This document shows, one piece after another, positions 1 to 7,512 of a DNA stretch of 16,245 nucleotides (the first letter of the stretch is position 1; each line of letters starts with the position of its first letter). The notes under the pieces were generated by a model that was not told where the DNA came from, searched no databases, and saw only the letters and a list, made by a program, of their open reading frames with translations. Position numbers and translations under genes: made by a program. Origin of the DNA: Candidatus Omnitrophota bacterium (GTDB taxonomy: Bacteria; Omnitrophota; Omnitrophia; Omnitrophales; Danuiimicrobiaceae); contig JACQQP010000005.1 in NCBI GenBank assembly GCA_016206945.1, positions 1 through 16,245 of the forward strand. Reading direction: 5' to 3'.

Positions 1-65
1 GCCTCGACAACACCTTCAATAGTGTTGCCCGAAGTTTCCTTTGCTCGATACCTAAACGTTCCCAT
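1..65 (-). CDS. gspF: GspF/PilC-family inner-membrane assembly protein, N-terminal fragment (cut by window edge)
   Basis: Only the first 21 codons are in the window, read from an ATG at 65-63. They give MGTFRYRAKETSGNTIEGVV followed by E. This matches the usual start of GspF/PilC proteins (M-x-x-F-x-Y-x-A-x-[DE]-x-x-G-x-x-x-x-G-x-x-E), the polytopic inner-membrane platform of type II secretion and type IV pilus machines. The ribosome site is weak (GAAGAG, about 5 bases upstream). The gene lies 156 bases downstream of the response regulator in the same direction, and gspE is three genes upstream, so the pair gspE...gspF supports the call. Secretion and pilus versions cannot be told apart from this fragment. 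The family call rests on a short match and is fairly, not fully, secure. Confidence 0.75.
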   Translation of the reverse strand, partial: MGTFRYRAKETSGNTIEGVVE

Positions 66-221
66 TTGATCTCTTCAATTAATGATTGATTTCTTCAAAT
101 TCACCCTCTCCCCTCTGGGGAGAGGGTTAGGGTGAGGGGTGAATCGGAGGATTTACCCCCTCATCCTCACCTTCTCCCCCGATGGGGAGAAGGGATCGCG
201 TGAAAAAGTGCAGAACTCAAG
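66..221. other. Intergenic region between the response regulator and gspF
   Basis: This 156-base gap holds no supportable gene. Its centre (about 102-194) is the palindromic repeat element listed separately. The AT-rich 66-101 stretch is the leader of gspF. I see no convincing promoter hexamers. Confidence 0.6.
102..194. repeat. REP-like palindromic element with two back-to-back hairpins
   Basis: Hairpin 1 is a perfect 10-bp stem, CCCTCTCCCC at 104-113 and GGGGAGAGGG at 117-126, with a 3-base loop. Hairpin 2 is another perfect 10-bp stem, CCTTCTCCCC at 170-179 and GGGGAGAAGG at 184-193, with a 4-base loop. The segment between them is itself imperfectly self-complementary (roughly 127-144 against 151-167), so the element is two related units in inverted orientation that could fold as a cruciform or clover. 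No T-run follows either stem, so a classical intrinsic terminator is not supported. It could still protect 3' ends or weaken transcription into gspF. It resembles the dispersed GGGGAGAGGG-type intergenic repeats of many bacterial genomes. Confidence 0.75.
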
Positions 222-602
222 TTAATGTATATTCTTTTCGATGCATTCAATCAGTTGTTTGACATTCACTGGTTTGGCTAGAAAAGCTTCCCCGCCGACA
301 ACACCGCCAGCGGCACCCACTTCCTCTTTTGTGACGGTCGCCGTCAAAAAAACGATCGGGGTACCATGAAGCGCACCGTCTGCTCGAATCTGGCGGGCGA
401 CTTCAGAACCCTCCAGGTCCGGCATGATGATGTCAAGAAGGATTAAATCGGGTTTGAAAGCATGTGCCGCCGAAAGTCCCTGTGAGCCTTTATGTTCCAC
501 TCGGACGTCGTAATGACCCGTTACTTCAAGATTCAATTTGAGTGTCCTTCCTAAACTTTCCTCGTCGTCGACAATCAATATCCTTTTCTTATTCATGTTC
601 AC
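222..602 (-). CDS. Single-domain (CheY-like) response regulator
   Basis: The 126-residue protein is a receiver domain only, with no DNA-binding or enzymatic output. Visible signature residues are the acidic pair D12/D13, phospho-acceptor D57 (in LLDIIMPD), T87 and K110 (in the KP motif). It should take phosphate from the histidine kinase encoded immediately upstream and act by protein-protein contact. The GTG start at 602-600 forms a GTGA overlap with the kinase stop and sits 6 bases after a strong AGGAGG at 614-609. An in-frame ATG at 596-594 is possible but too far from that site. Receiver identity is secure. The target is unknown; the secretion/pilus assembly ATPase and the surface-ATPase system encoded in the same block are natural candidates by context only. 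Confidence 0.93.
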   Translation of the reverse strand: MNMNKKRILIVDDEESLGRTLKLNLEVTGHYDVRVEHKGSQGLSAAHAFKPDLILLDIIMPDLEGSEVARQIRADGALHGTPIVFLTATVTKEEVGAAGGVVGGEAFLAKPVNVKQLIECIEKNIH

Positions 603-3004
603 GTCTTGCCTCCTGACCTTGTTGGCGACAGCTCATGAATAGGAAAATTCAAGGTTGCTTGGACACCGCCGCCAGGCACATTTTCAAGCGTTATGGTTCC
701 AGAGTGAAGTTCCATGATGCTTCTGACCACCGACAAACCCAATCCCGTTCCACCTCGTCCGCGCTTAGTCGTAAAGAAAGGATCGAACACCTTAGGTAAT
801 ATCTCTTCTGGGATACCGATTCCCGTATCTTTTATTTCTATAAATGCAATTTCGGCTCCAAGTTTAAACGCGTCTTCCCTCCTGCGGCCTATCTTAGGAC
901 CAAATTCTGGCGCTTTTTTTACCCCTGCGTTGATGGTGAGCTTGCCTCCGTGTGGCATCGCGTCAATGGCATTCGAAAAAAGATTAATGAGCACATGCGT
1001 AATCTTATTTTTATCAGTTCGTACGGCTGGTAAATCCTTTCTGAAATTTTTGATCACTTCAATTGAGTTCTGTTCAATGTGATACCGAACCAATAAGAGC
1101 GCGTCTTCAATCATCCGTTCCAGCTTCTCGGATACGAAGGTAAGCTCGGTCGGTGCGGCGAAATCCAATAACCCCTTAATGATTGAATCGGCTCTTTCGA
1201 CTGCCGCCGTCATGTCCTGTAAGAGAATGGTGGTGGCTCGGTCGTGTGCATCAAGATGATGTTCCAAATAATCAGTCCCCTGCAATAAGACGGCCAGGGG
1301 ATTTTTGACTTCGTGAGCCACCCCTGAAGCAAGTTGGGCCACGATCGCAAATTTCTCGGCTTGAATCAGCTGAACTTGAGTCGATTGCAAATCAAGATGG
1401 GCCTTCCTTAAATCGGATAAGGTCTGAACGAGTCTATTTTCATTGGCCGCAAGTTCTTCATTTGCTTTTTTTAAAGCTTCCTCCGCTCGCTTCCGCTCGG
1501 TGATATCGTGGAAAAAGGCGTTGAAACTGAGTGAGCTGTTCGCTCGAACAGGCCAGAGGACAAGCTCCACGAGAAATTCATGCCGATCGCGATGTAAGGC
1601 CGTGACCTCAATGCGCTTGTCTAGAATGGACCATTCGCCCGTGGTGAGAAAACGTTGGAGACCTTCTTTATACGCCTCCCTGTCCTCGGGAGGGAATATG
1701 GTTTCGGCGAGCATCCGTCCCAGCGCTTCTTGACGAGGCCAACCGAAGGTGGTTTCAGCCTGGCTGTTCCAGCGCGTGATTACGCCTTTGCTATTCATGC
1801 TAATAAAAGCGTCCGTTGCCGTCTCAATGATGGACCGGTTCTGTTCCTCACTGGCCCGCAACTCTTCCGTTATTTTTTCGGCAAGTTCAACCGCCCGCAA
1901 ACGAGAACTTGAAAGCGAAAATAAAATCCCCCACAAAAGGAAACTCAAGCTGAGCCCACCGATCAGCACAATCTGGGGTAAATTCAGAGCGGTCGGTTCC
2001 CCGCCAAAACCAGGTGACGGCCAGAAATGCAAACTCCAAACCCGCCCAGCCGCGTGAACCACTTGCGAAACGCGAAATCGGGATTGATCGAAAGAAGGAG
2101 GAAGATTTTTCTCACTTCCGCTGAAGTAAAGAAGTCGATCTTCGGCCTCATCGTCTTTGACGATTTCTCCATCAAAAACCCTATATTCGATATGGGAATA
2201 AATACTTTTTTTTCCAAAAACCCCAGCAAAAAAATCGTTGGCTCTAAACACGCCATCCACAAATCCAAATAGCGCGGCACGGCGTTCTGAGACCGTTGAA
2301 ACTGGCATACCGGATCGGTAAATAGGCAGGGCAATTAAGAAAACAGCTTCCTTGCCGTTTGCCCGGAGAGCAATACGGCCGCTTGCCACAAGGTCTCCGG
2401 TATCTCTCGCTCGTTCCAAAGCATCCAAGTGAACGGCCTCCGAGCTTACATCAAGACCCATCATCTCCTCATTGCCCTCATAGGGTTGAACGTATTTCAC
2501 GACGAAATATTCCTTCTTAACCATCGAATATTCTGCGTGCTCTTCCAAAGAATGAATTTTGAAATCAGAATATCCTTTGGGCAAAAGACTTGGATCCGAT
2601 TTGATCGATTGGATAAATTCATTCTTCCGTTCCGCCGGAACCCGTTCAATCAATCTCATGGCAGCCATTCCAGGATATCTATGTTTCAGATTCTGATTTT
2701 GAAAATAAGCGGCCCACTCAACGCTTTCTACCTCTTGGTTCGCCGCCAAAAGGCCTTGGGCTCCATAAAGCGCTGCGATGTAAACTTCAAGACGATCGCG
2801 AATGAGAGCGGTCACCCCGTCCGTAAGGGCTTCAAATTTGATCCTTTTCTCTTTTTCAACATTATTCTGCACATACCGCCACATAAACAAGGTAACGGCA
2901 AGCGCCACGAGAAACGCAAAAAAAGCCGCAGAAAATGCCCGGCGCAAATTTAACCGCCGTTCAAACAACACATCCTTTCTCACCAACGAATCTGATCGAG
3001 ACAT
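599..3004 (-). CDS. Membrane sensor histidine kinase: TM - CHASE - TM - PAS - HisKA - HATPase_c
   Basis: The protein has 801 residues. A first membrane helix (about 22-42) is followed by a large extracytoplasmic region (about 50-340) that resembles a CHASE ligand-sensing domain, with the ARDTG-x-x-x-x-SGRIAL and ALPIYR features. A second membrane helix lies at about 345-366. Then come a PAS domain (about 385-505), a short coiled coil (about 505-550), HisKA with H564 in GVAHEVKNPL, and an ATPase domain with N-box N674/N678, DTGIG at 726-730 and GTGLGL at 752-757. All catalytic boxes are intact. It should sense a small extracellular molecule and phosphorylate the overlapping response regulator. 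The ATG lies 3 bases after the gspE stop, with only a weak upstream AAGAG, so translation is probably coupled to gspE. The ligand cannot be predicted. Confidence 0.93.
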   Translation of the reverse strand: MSRSDSLVRKDVLFERRLNLRRAFSAAFFAFLVALAVTLFMWRYVQNNVEKEKRIKFEALTDGVTALIRDRLEVYIAALYGAQGLLAANQEVESVEWAAYFQNQNLKHRYPGMAAMRLIERVPAERKNEFIQSIKSDPSLLPKGYSDFKIHSLEEHAEYSMVKKEYFVVKYVQPYEGNEEMMGLDVSSEAVHLDALERARDTGDLVASGRIALRANGKEAVFLIALPIYRSGMPVSTVSERRAALFGFVDGVFRANDFFAGVFGKKSIYSHIEYRVFDGEIVKDDEAEDRLLYFSGSEKNLPPSFDQSRFRVSQVVHAAGRVWSLHFWPSPGFGGEPTALNLPQIVLIGGLSLSFLLWGILFSLSSSRLRAVELAEKITEELRASEEQNRSIIETATDAFISMNSKGVITRWNSQAETTFGWPRQEALGRMLAETIFPPEDREAYKEGLQRFLTTGEWSILDKRIEVTALHRDRHEFLVELVLWPVRANSSLSFNAFFHDITERKRAEEALKKANEELAANENRLVQTLSDLRKAHLDLQSTQVQLIQAEKFAIVAQLASGVAHEVKNPLAVLLQGTDYLEHHLDAHDRATTILLQDMTAAVERADSIIKGLLDFAAPTELTFVSEKLERMIEDALLLVRYHIEQNSIEVIKNFRKDLPAVRTDKNKITHVLINLFSNAIDAMPHGGKLTINAGVKKAPEFGPKIGRRREDAFKLGAEIAFIEIKDTGIGIPEEILPKVFDPFFTTKRGRGGTGLGLSVVRSIMELHSGTITLENVPGGGVQATLNFPIHELSPTRSGGKT

Positions 3005-3007
3005 GCA

Positions 3008-5191
3008 CTAATAAATTTTCTCTTGGACAAATTGATCCAATTTCATTCGATCCACCCCAGACAAGTCAAGGAAACAAACGGCGATATCGTAAGCTTTTCC
3101 CGCTTCAACTTCTTCCACCCGGAGCGCCCGCCCCAGGCATTCGATGGGCTCCTTAGCCGTTGGCAACTCAACTTTTAATTCCAAAATGGTGCCGAGTTGG
3201 ATCGGTTCTCCCGCAACAAAAACCAAACCACCCGCGCTCAGATTCTTGGTCACGGTCAGGTGCTCAGGTTCCTGATTGCGCTTTGACAAATCGGAGGCTG
3301 ATTTTGCCCTCTGATATCGAACGTTCACTTTCGCGTCTAAGCGTACGTAGATCCGTCTCTCCGCCCCAGCTGATGTCTTGGCTGGCAAAGATGCCGCTGC
3401 AGCGGTCTCTTTCGGGACCGCTACTGCTCCTACTTCTTTAATCTCTGATACTGCTTGTCCTGCCATTGAGATACTCTCAGGCGCCACTTCGAAAATTTCT
3501 TCAGGTGTCGTCAAACCGCCAAGGACCTTTTGCCAGCCGCTCTGCCTCAGGGTACGCATTCCTTTCGAAATTGCTATTTTGCTGATCTCGCTGGCAGGCA
3601 CCCGTTTCATGATCATCTCTCTGAGTCTGTCATCCACCAAAAGGATTTCAAAAATAGCAACCCTTCCCCAAAAACCTGTCGAATTACATTTATCGCAACC
3701 TATTCCTCTGTAAACTTTGACATCACGTAAAGAAGGGAGGCCGGATTCCTTGGCGATCTGCGCCCGCACTTCATCCGGCTGTTTTTTATCTTCTTCCTTA
3801 CAGTGAGAACAAATCGTCCGAACCAATCGCTGAGCGACGAAAGCTTCGACGCTGGAAGCGACCAAATAGGGTTCTACACCGATATCGATCAAACGCGTAA
3901 TCCCGCTTGCGGCATCGTTGGTGTGAAGCGTGGAAAAAACAAGATGCCCCGTCAAAGCAACGCGTGCAGCGATTTCCGCAGTCTCTAAGTCTCTGACCTC
4001 TCCCACCATGATCACATCTGGATCGTGGCGTAAGATGCTCCTCAGACCCCGTGCAAAATCAAGTCCGATGGCCGGAATGACCTGAATTTGTGTGATTCCC
4101 TCCATTTCATATTCTACTGGATCCTCAATGGTGATGATCTTACGCTCATCTGTATTGATCATGCTCAAACACGCGTAGAGAGTCGTGGATTTCCCACTTC
4201 CAGTTGGCCCCGTAATGTATACGATTCCGTGCGGTTTTTCGATCAAGCGAGTAAACATAGTAAGCTCTGATTGATCTAAGCCTAATTTTTCCAAACTAAA
4301 AAGCCGATTCATGGGGAGCAAGCGAACAACAATGCTTTCGCCAGAAGGGGTTGGGATTGAGGAGATACGAAGATCCAGAGTCTCGCCTGAAATTTTGACA
4401 ATGGCACGTCCATCCTGCGGCAATCTTTTCTCAATGATGTTGAGATTAGACATGATTTTGATTCGAGAAACAATCGACATGATAAATTTCTTGATCGCAG
4501 GCGGTACATTCGTGTTATAAAGGACGCCGTCGATCCGGTAGCGGACTTTGACTTTTCCACGATAAGGTTCAATGTGAATATCGGTGGCGCGTTTCTGGAA
4601 AGCATCGAGCAGGATTTGATTCACTAATTTAATGACGGAAGCGTCTTCGGCTAATTTCTCAATCTCCTCAACTTTCTCCTCCACTTCAGCGGTCGCAACC
4701 CCTGACGCTCCTTCGGCAGTTGAAGTCTCTAAAATTTTTTCAATCGTTCCGGCCCCGAGCCCATACCACTTCTTAATGGCATCTGAGATTTCTTCCTCGC
4801 GAGCCAATACCAACTCAACTTCACATCCAACATGAGTGCGAATTTCATCCTGCGTTTTCGTCTCATAAGGAAAGGAAACTCCAATCGTTAACTTTCCGTG
4901 CTCCCTCTTGATGGGAACAAAGTGATAATATTCAGCTATTTTAAGCGGTACTTTATCAACCGCCGCTTTCTGAATTTCGACACGATTCAAATCAACACGC
5001 TCAAGCTTCAAGCGCTCTGCAAGGACCGTTAGAACCGTATCCTCTGAAACCATCCCACGCTGGACCAAAAAGGCCCCCAACCCTCCGCTCGATTGTGCCG
5101 CCTTCATGACGACAGGATCCAAGTCCTCGCGCCTCAGGTGCCCACGTTCAATTAAAGCCTCTGAAAGGATTGAGTCGATATTGCTTGCCAT
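3008..5191 (-). CDS. gspE: GspE/PilB-type secretion/pilus assembly ATPase with C-terminal PilZ domain
   Basis: The protein has 727 residues. The N-terminal part (about 1-145) is an MshEN/T2SSE_N-type domain with repeated LxxxG helical motifs. A linker rich in Glu and Ala follows, then the hexameric ATPase core (about 180-575) with Walker A GPTGSGKS at 328-335, the Asp box (IEDPVE, 355-360), Walker B IMVGEVRD at 394-401 (catalytic E398), and a two-CxxC zinc site at 461-464 and 499-502. After an Ala-rich linker, residues 611-725 form a PilZ domain with both c-di-GMP signatures: R613-x-x-x-R617 and N650-x-S652-x-x-G655. It powers pseudopilus or pilus extension at the inner membrane together with GspF/PilC. 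Family members usually end near residue 570, so the PilZ tail is an addition. The ATG is supported by GGAGGA at 5206-5201. Whether it serves secretion or pili is undecided. Confidence 0.93.
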   Translation of the reverse strand: MASNIDSILSEALIERGHLRREDLDPVVMKAAQSSGGLGAFLVQRGMVSEDTVLTVLAERLKLERVDLNRVEIQKAAVDKVPLKIAEYYHFVPIKREHGKLTIGVSFPYETKTQDEIRTHVGCEVELVLAREEEISDAIKKWYGLGAGTIEKILETSTAEGASGVATAEVEEKVEEIEKLAEDASVIKLVNQILLDAFQKRATDIHIEPYRGKVKVRYRIDGVLYNTNVPPAIKKFIMSIVSRIKIMSNLNIIEKRLPQDGRAIVKISGETLDLRISSIPTPSGESIVVRLLPMNRLFSLEKLGLDQSELTMFTRLIEKPHGIVYITGPTGSGKSTTLYACLSMINTDERKIITIEDPVEYEMEGITQIQVIPAIGLDFARGLRSILRHDPDVIMVGEVRDLETAEIAARVALTGHLVFSTLHTNDAASGITRLIDIGVEPYLVASSVEAFVAQRLVRTICSHCKEEDKKQPDEVRAQIAKESGLPSLRDVKVYRGIGCDKCNSTGFWGRVAIFEILLVDDRLREMIMKRVPASEISKIAISKGMRTLRQSGWQKVLGGLTTPEEIFEVAPESISMAGQAVSEIKEVGAVAVPKETAAAASLPAKTSAGAERRIYVRLDAKVNVRYQRAKSASDLSKRNQEPEHLTVTKNLSAGGLVFVAGEPIQLGTILELKVELPTAKEPIECLGRALRVEEVEAGKAYDIAVCFLDLSGVDRMKLDQFVQEKIY

Positions 5192-5249
5192 AATCAGTCG
5201 TCCTCCACAAATTTTTTAAGCGAGCACCATTTCACCCGGCTTAAGATCC

Positions 5250-6668
5250 TTATCCGCCATCAGCAGATAAAGGGCCGATCATATAGAACTCTTCCTCAGG
5301 CTTTTTATCATGCCGGCCCGCGATGATCTCCTCACACCCTTTGAGCGTTTGTGCTACTTCGACGTAGTAACCCTTTTTCCCAGTATAAGCTTCGGCAACC
5401 GCAAAAGGTTGGGTGAGAAAATTTTGCAGCTTCCTTGCCCGGTCATAAAGAACCCGGTCCGCAGGTGACAATTCATCAATTCCAATGACAAGGACAAGCC
5501 GTCTTAATTCGTCATACTTATGAAAAATGCGAAGTACGTCTTGAGAAACCTGATAGTGGTAATTTCCAACGATGTCCGGATCCAGATTGGCGGAGGAGGA
5601 CTGAAGCGGGTCAATCGCGGGATAAAGGCCCAGCTGCACCCGTTCGCGAGAGAGCACCATCAAGGAATCCAGAAACGTAAAAATAGCCACTACCGCTGGA
5701 TCCGTCAAATCATCAGCTGGCACGTAAACGGCTTCAATGGAAGTAACGGATCCTCCCATACCATGACCGCTTCGAATTCGCTCATGAAATTCACTGGCCT
5801 CCGAAATGAGTGTCGGTTGATAACCGGTCTCTGAAGGAACACGGCCCAAGAGCGTTGAAATCTCGGCTCCCGCTTGAATGAAGCGAAAGATATTATCCAC
5901 GAATAAAAGTACATCCTTATTCTCCCGTTGAAGCGATTCGGCAAGCGTGGCGCCCGTCATCGCCACGCCGTAACGTGCGCCCGGGGGCTCGTTCATTTGT
6001 CCAAATACAATCATCGTCTTGGACAAAATTCCATGTTTGGAAAGTTCAAAGAAGAGTTCATTCCCCTCGCGGATGCGCTCCCCAATCCCCGCGAAAACGC
6101 ATGTCCCTTGATGCTTCGTCACAATATTGTGAATAATCTCAAGCGTAATGACACTTTTTCCAAGGCCTGCGCCTCCTAAAACGCCTGTTTTGCTTCCCTT
6201 CACAAGAGGAAATAAAAGGTCAATTATTTTAATGCCCGTTTCTAAAACTTCATATCGTTTTCTTGTGGTTAAATCTCCTCGAATTTTTGTCCCCAGCTCA
6301 TGGGCGCGAATCGGGCTCAGCTCTTTTGCTGAAATCGGCCCTTTTTGGTCAAGCGCCTGACCGAGAACATTTACAATTCGCGAATAAAGCGCATCTCCAA
6401 TCGGAATGGTGATTGAAGTTCCGGTGGGGATCGCCTTCGCATGCCTCTGCAAATTCTGAGTCGAATTAATGGAGATACAACGAGCCGTATTGCCCGGAGC
6501 ATGTTCGGCAACTTCAAGAACAATCTCGCGCTGATCGATGGTTTCAACTTTGATGACACTATAAACACTTGGCACTTCTTCGGTCGAAGAAAACTTGACA
6601 TCCACCACCGGTCCCTGAACTGAAACGACTCTGCCAATTCCATGATTCTCAGGCGAATTACGCAGCAT
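5250..6668 (-). CDS. atpD: F1-type ATPase catalytic beta subunit
   Basis: This is a 472-residue beta subunit of normal length. Numbered from the ATG at 6668-6666, the P-loop GGAGLGKS is at 165-172 (K171; Ser replaces the usual Thr), the catalytic glutamate and following arginine are E197/R198 in GERIREG, the Walker B aspartate is D258 in LLFVDN, the adenine-pocket tyrosine is Y349 in GLYPAIDP, and the DELSEED lever motif appears as DELSPAD at 398-404. All residues needed for ATP hydrolysis are therefore present. An upstream in-frame TTG (6710-6708) would add 14 residues, but the ATG has GGAG at 6677-6674 just 5 bases away and the protein then begins at the usual place. The gene overlaps the end of gamma by 11 bases and is the last of the ATPase operon, unlike standard operons where epsilon follows beta. 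Confidence 0.95.
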   Translation of the reverse strand: MLRNSPENHGIGRVVSVQGPVVDVKFSSTEEVPSVYSVIKVETIDQREIVLEVAEHAPGNTARCISINSTQNLQRHAKAIPTGTSITIPIGDALYSRIVNVLGQALDQKGPISAKELSPIRAHELGTKIRGDLTTRKRYEVLETGIKIIDLLFPLVKGSKTGVLGGAGLGKSVITLEIIHNIVTKHQGTCVFAGIGERIREGNELFFELSKHGILSKTMIVFGQMNEPPGARYGVAMTGATLAESLQRENKDVLLFVDNIFRFIQAGAEISTLLGRVPSETGYQPTLISEASEFHERIRSGHGMGGSVTSIEAVYVPADDLTDPAVVAIFTFLDSLMVLSRERVQLGLYPAIDPLQSSSANLDPDIVGNYHYQVSQDVLRIFHKYDELRRLVLVIGIDELSPADRVLYDRARKLQNFLTQPFAVAEAYTGKKGYYVEVAQTLKGCEEIIAGRHDKKPEEEFYMIGPLSADGG

Positions 6669-7503
6669 AAAGACTCCGAGCAGCAAAAAGTTCCCGCATG
6701 CTTTGATCAATCATTTCGTGCCTCAAGCGAAAATACTGAAGCTTTAACTTTTTCGTCATCTCCTGGATTCTCTGAGTGCTTTCTTCCAGGTGAATATACC
6801 GGGCTCCAAGTTCTGCCAAACGACTCATACCAAAAATTTGATGGAGCCTCTCCCCTACCCACAAAAAGGCTAAGTACTCCAAAATGCTTTCCGGAGATGA
6901 TTCAAAAATCATTTGGGTCCACTCGATATTAGACTTCGGCTGGCTTTCTTCGCGAGACAGCGGGAGGAGAGTAATGAGTTCGATCCGCTGACTGACGAGT
7001 GAAAGCGCGCGTGCGCAAACAACTTGAATGGACGCAAATTGACCTTCATTCACCTTTTGAAATAAATAATCCCTGAGCGACAGGGCTTGCTGATAGCGCT
7101 CCTCATCGCATACCCCCGGAAAGGAAACGAAAGAAACGTTGCCGTACCGCGCAAAGGCTTTCCCTTGCGCCCCGATCACAATTAATTGATCACGGTTGGT
7201 GTTCATTGAACCTATGGCAGAACTTGCCACCCGCACATTAAGTCCACCCAGGAGTCCTTGGTCAGACGTGATAGCGACCACCGCCTTCGGCCGATTTCCC
7301 GGTACCAAAAAAGGATGCGCAATCGTCTTTGTGTCAATCGAATCGAAAAAACTCCCTAAGGCCCGATCGAATGGCTCGAAAGTGCCAAGTTTATGCTCCA
7401 AGGCATGAAATTGCGCAACCGCGATGGATTTCAGCACCTCAAGAATAGAACTAAATCGATGATTGAACTCAATATTTTTCTTAACTCTTGAAAGGGCTAA
7501 CAT
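6658..7503 (-). CDS. atpG: F1-type ATPase gamma (central shaft) subunit
   Basis: The 281-residue protein has the gamma layout: an N-terminal helix that threads the alpha/beta ring, a central Rossmann-like domain with the family signature TSDQGLLGGLN at 79-89, and a long C-terminal helix that pairs with the first to make the shaft. Length is normal (about 285). It starts at an ATG 9 bases after the alpha stop, preceded by AGGGAA. It overlaps the following beta gene by 11 bases, so the three head genes alpha-gamma-beta are tightly coupled. An intact shaft suggests that rotation relative to the head is retained even though the membrane sector looks unable to move ions. In a normal enzyme the foot of gamma contacts epsilon and the c ring, and both partners are encoded in this operon in reduced or altered form. 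Confidence 0.93.
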   Translation of the reverse strand: MLALSRVKKNIEFNHRFSSILEVLKSIAVAQFHALEHKLGTFEPFDRALGSFFDSIDTKTIAHPFLVPGNRPKAVVAITSDQGLLGGLNVRVASSAIGSMNTNRDQLIVIGAQGKAFARYGNVSFVSFPGVCDEERYQQALSLRDYLFQKVNEGQFASIQVVCARALSLVSQRIELITLLPLSREESQPKSNIEWTQMIFESSPESILEYLAFLWVGERLHQIFGMSRLAELGARYIHLEESTQRIQEMTKKLKLQYFRLRHEMIDQSMRELFAARSLYAA

Positions 7504-7512
7504 TTCAATTCC

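Noticed and set aside
102..194. CRISPR array
   Set aside because: Only two inverted, not direct, hairpin units are present, with no regular spacers and no cas genes nearby.
2429..2953. 174-codon open frame on the plus strand
   Set aside because: Antisense to the well-supported CHASE region of the histidine kinase, with no family features.
5192..5249. Possible terminator between beta and gspE
   Set aside because: There is a TTAAGC/GCTTAA inverted repeat, but the stem is only 6 AT-rich pairs with a 17-base loop, and on the transcribed strand it is followed by As, not Ts.
6669..6710. Longer beta N-terminus from a TTG at 6710-6708
   Set aside because: The internal ATG at 6668-6666 has a well-spaced GGAG and starts the protein where F1 beta subunits normally start; the extra 14 residues look like translated gamma-gene sequence.
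5250..6710. Flagellar/type III secretion ATPase (FliI-like) or Rho
   Set aside because: Separate alpha, gamma, epsilon, b-delta and c-like genes accompany it, and GERIREG, GLYPAIDP and DELSPAD are F1 beta features.
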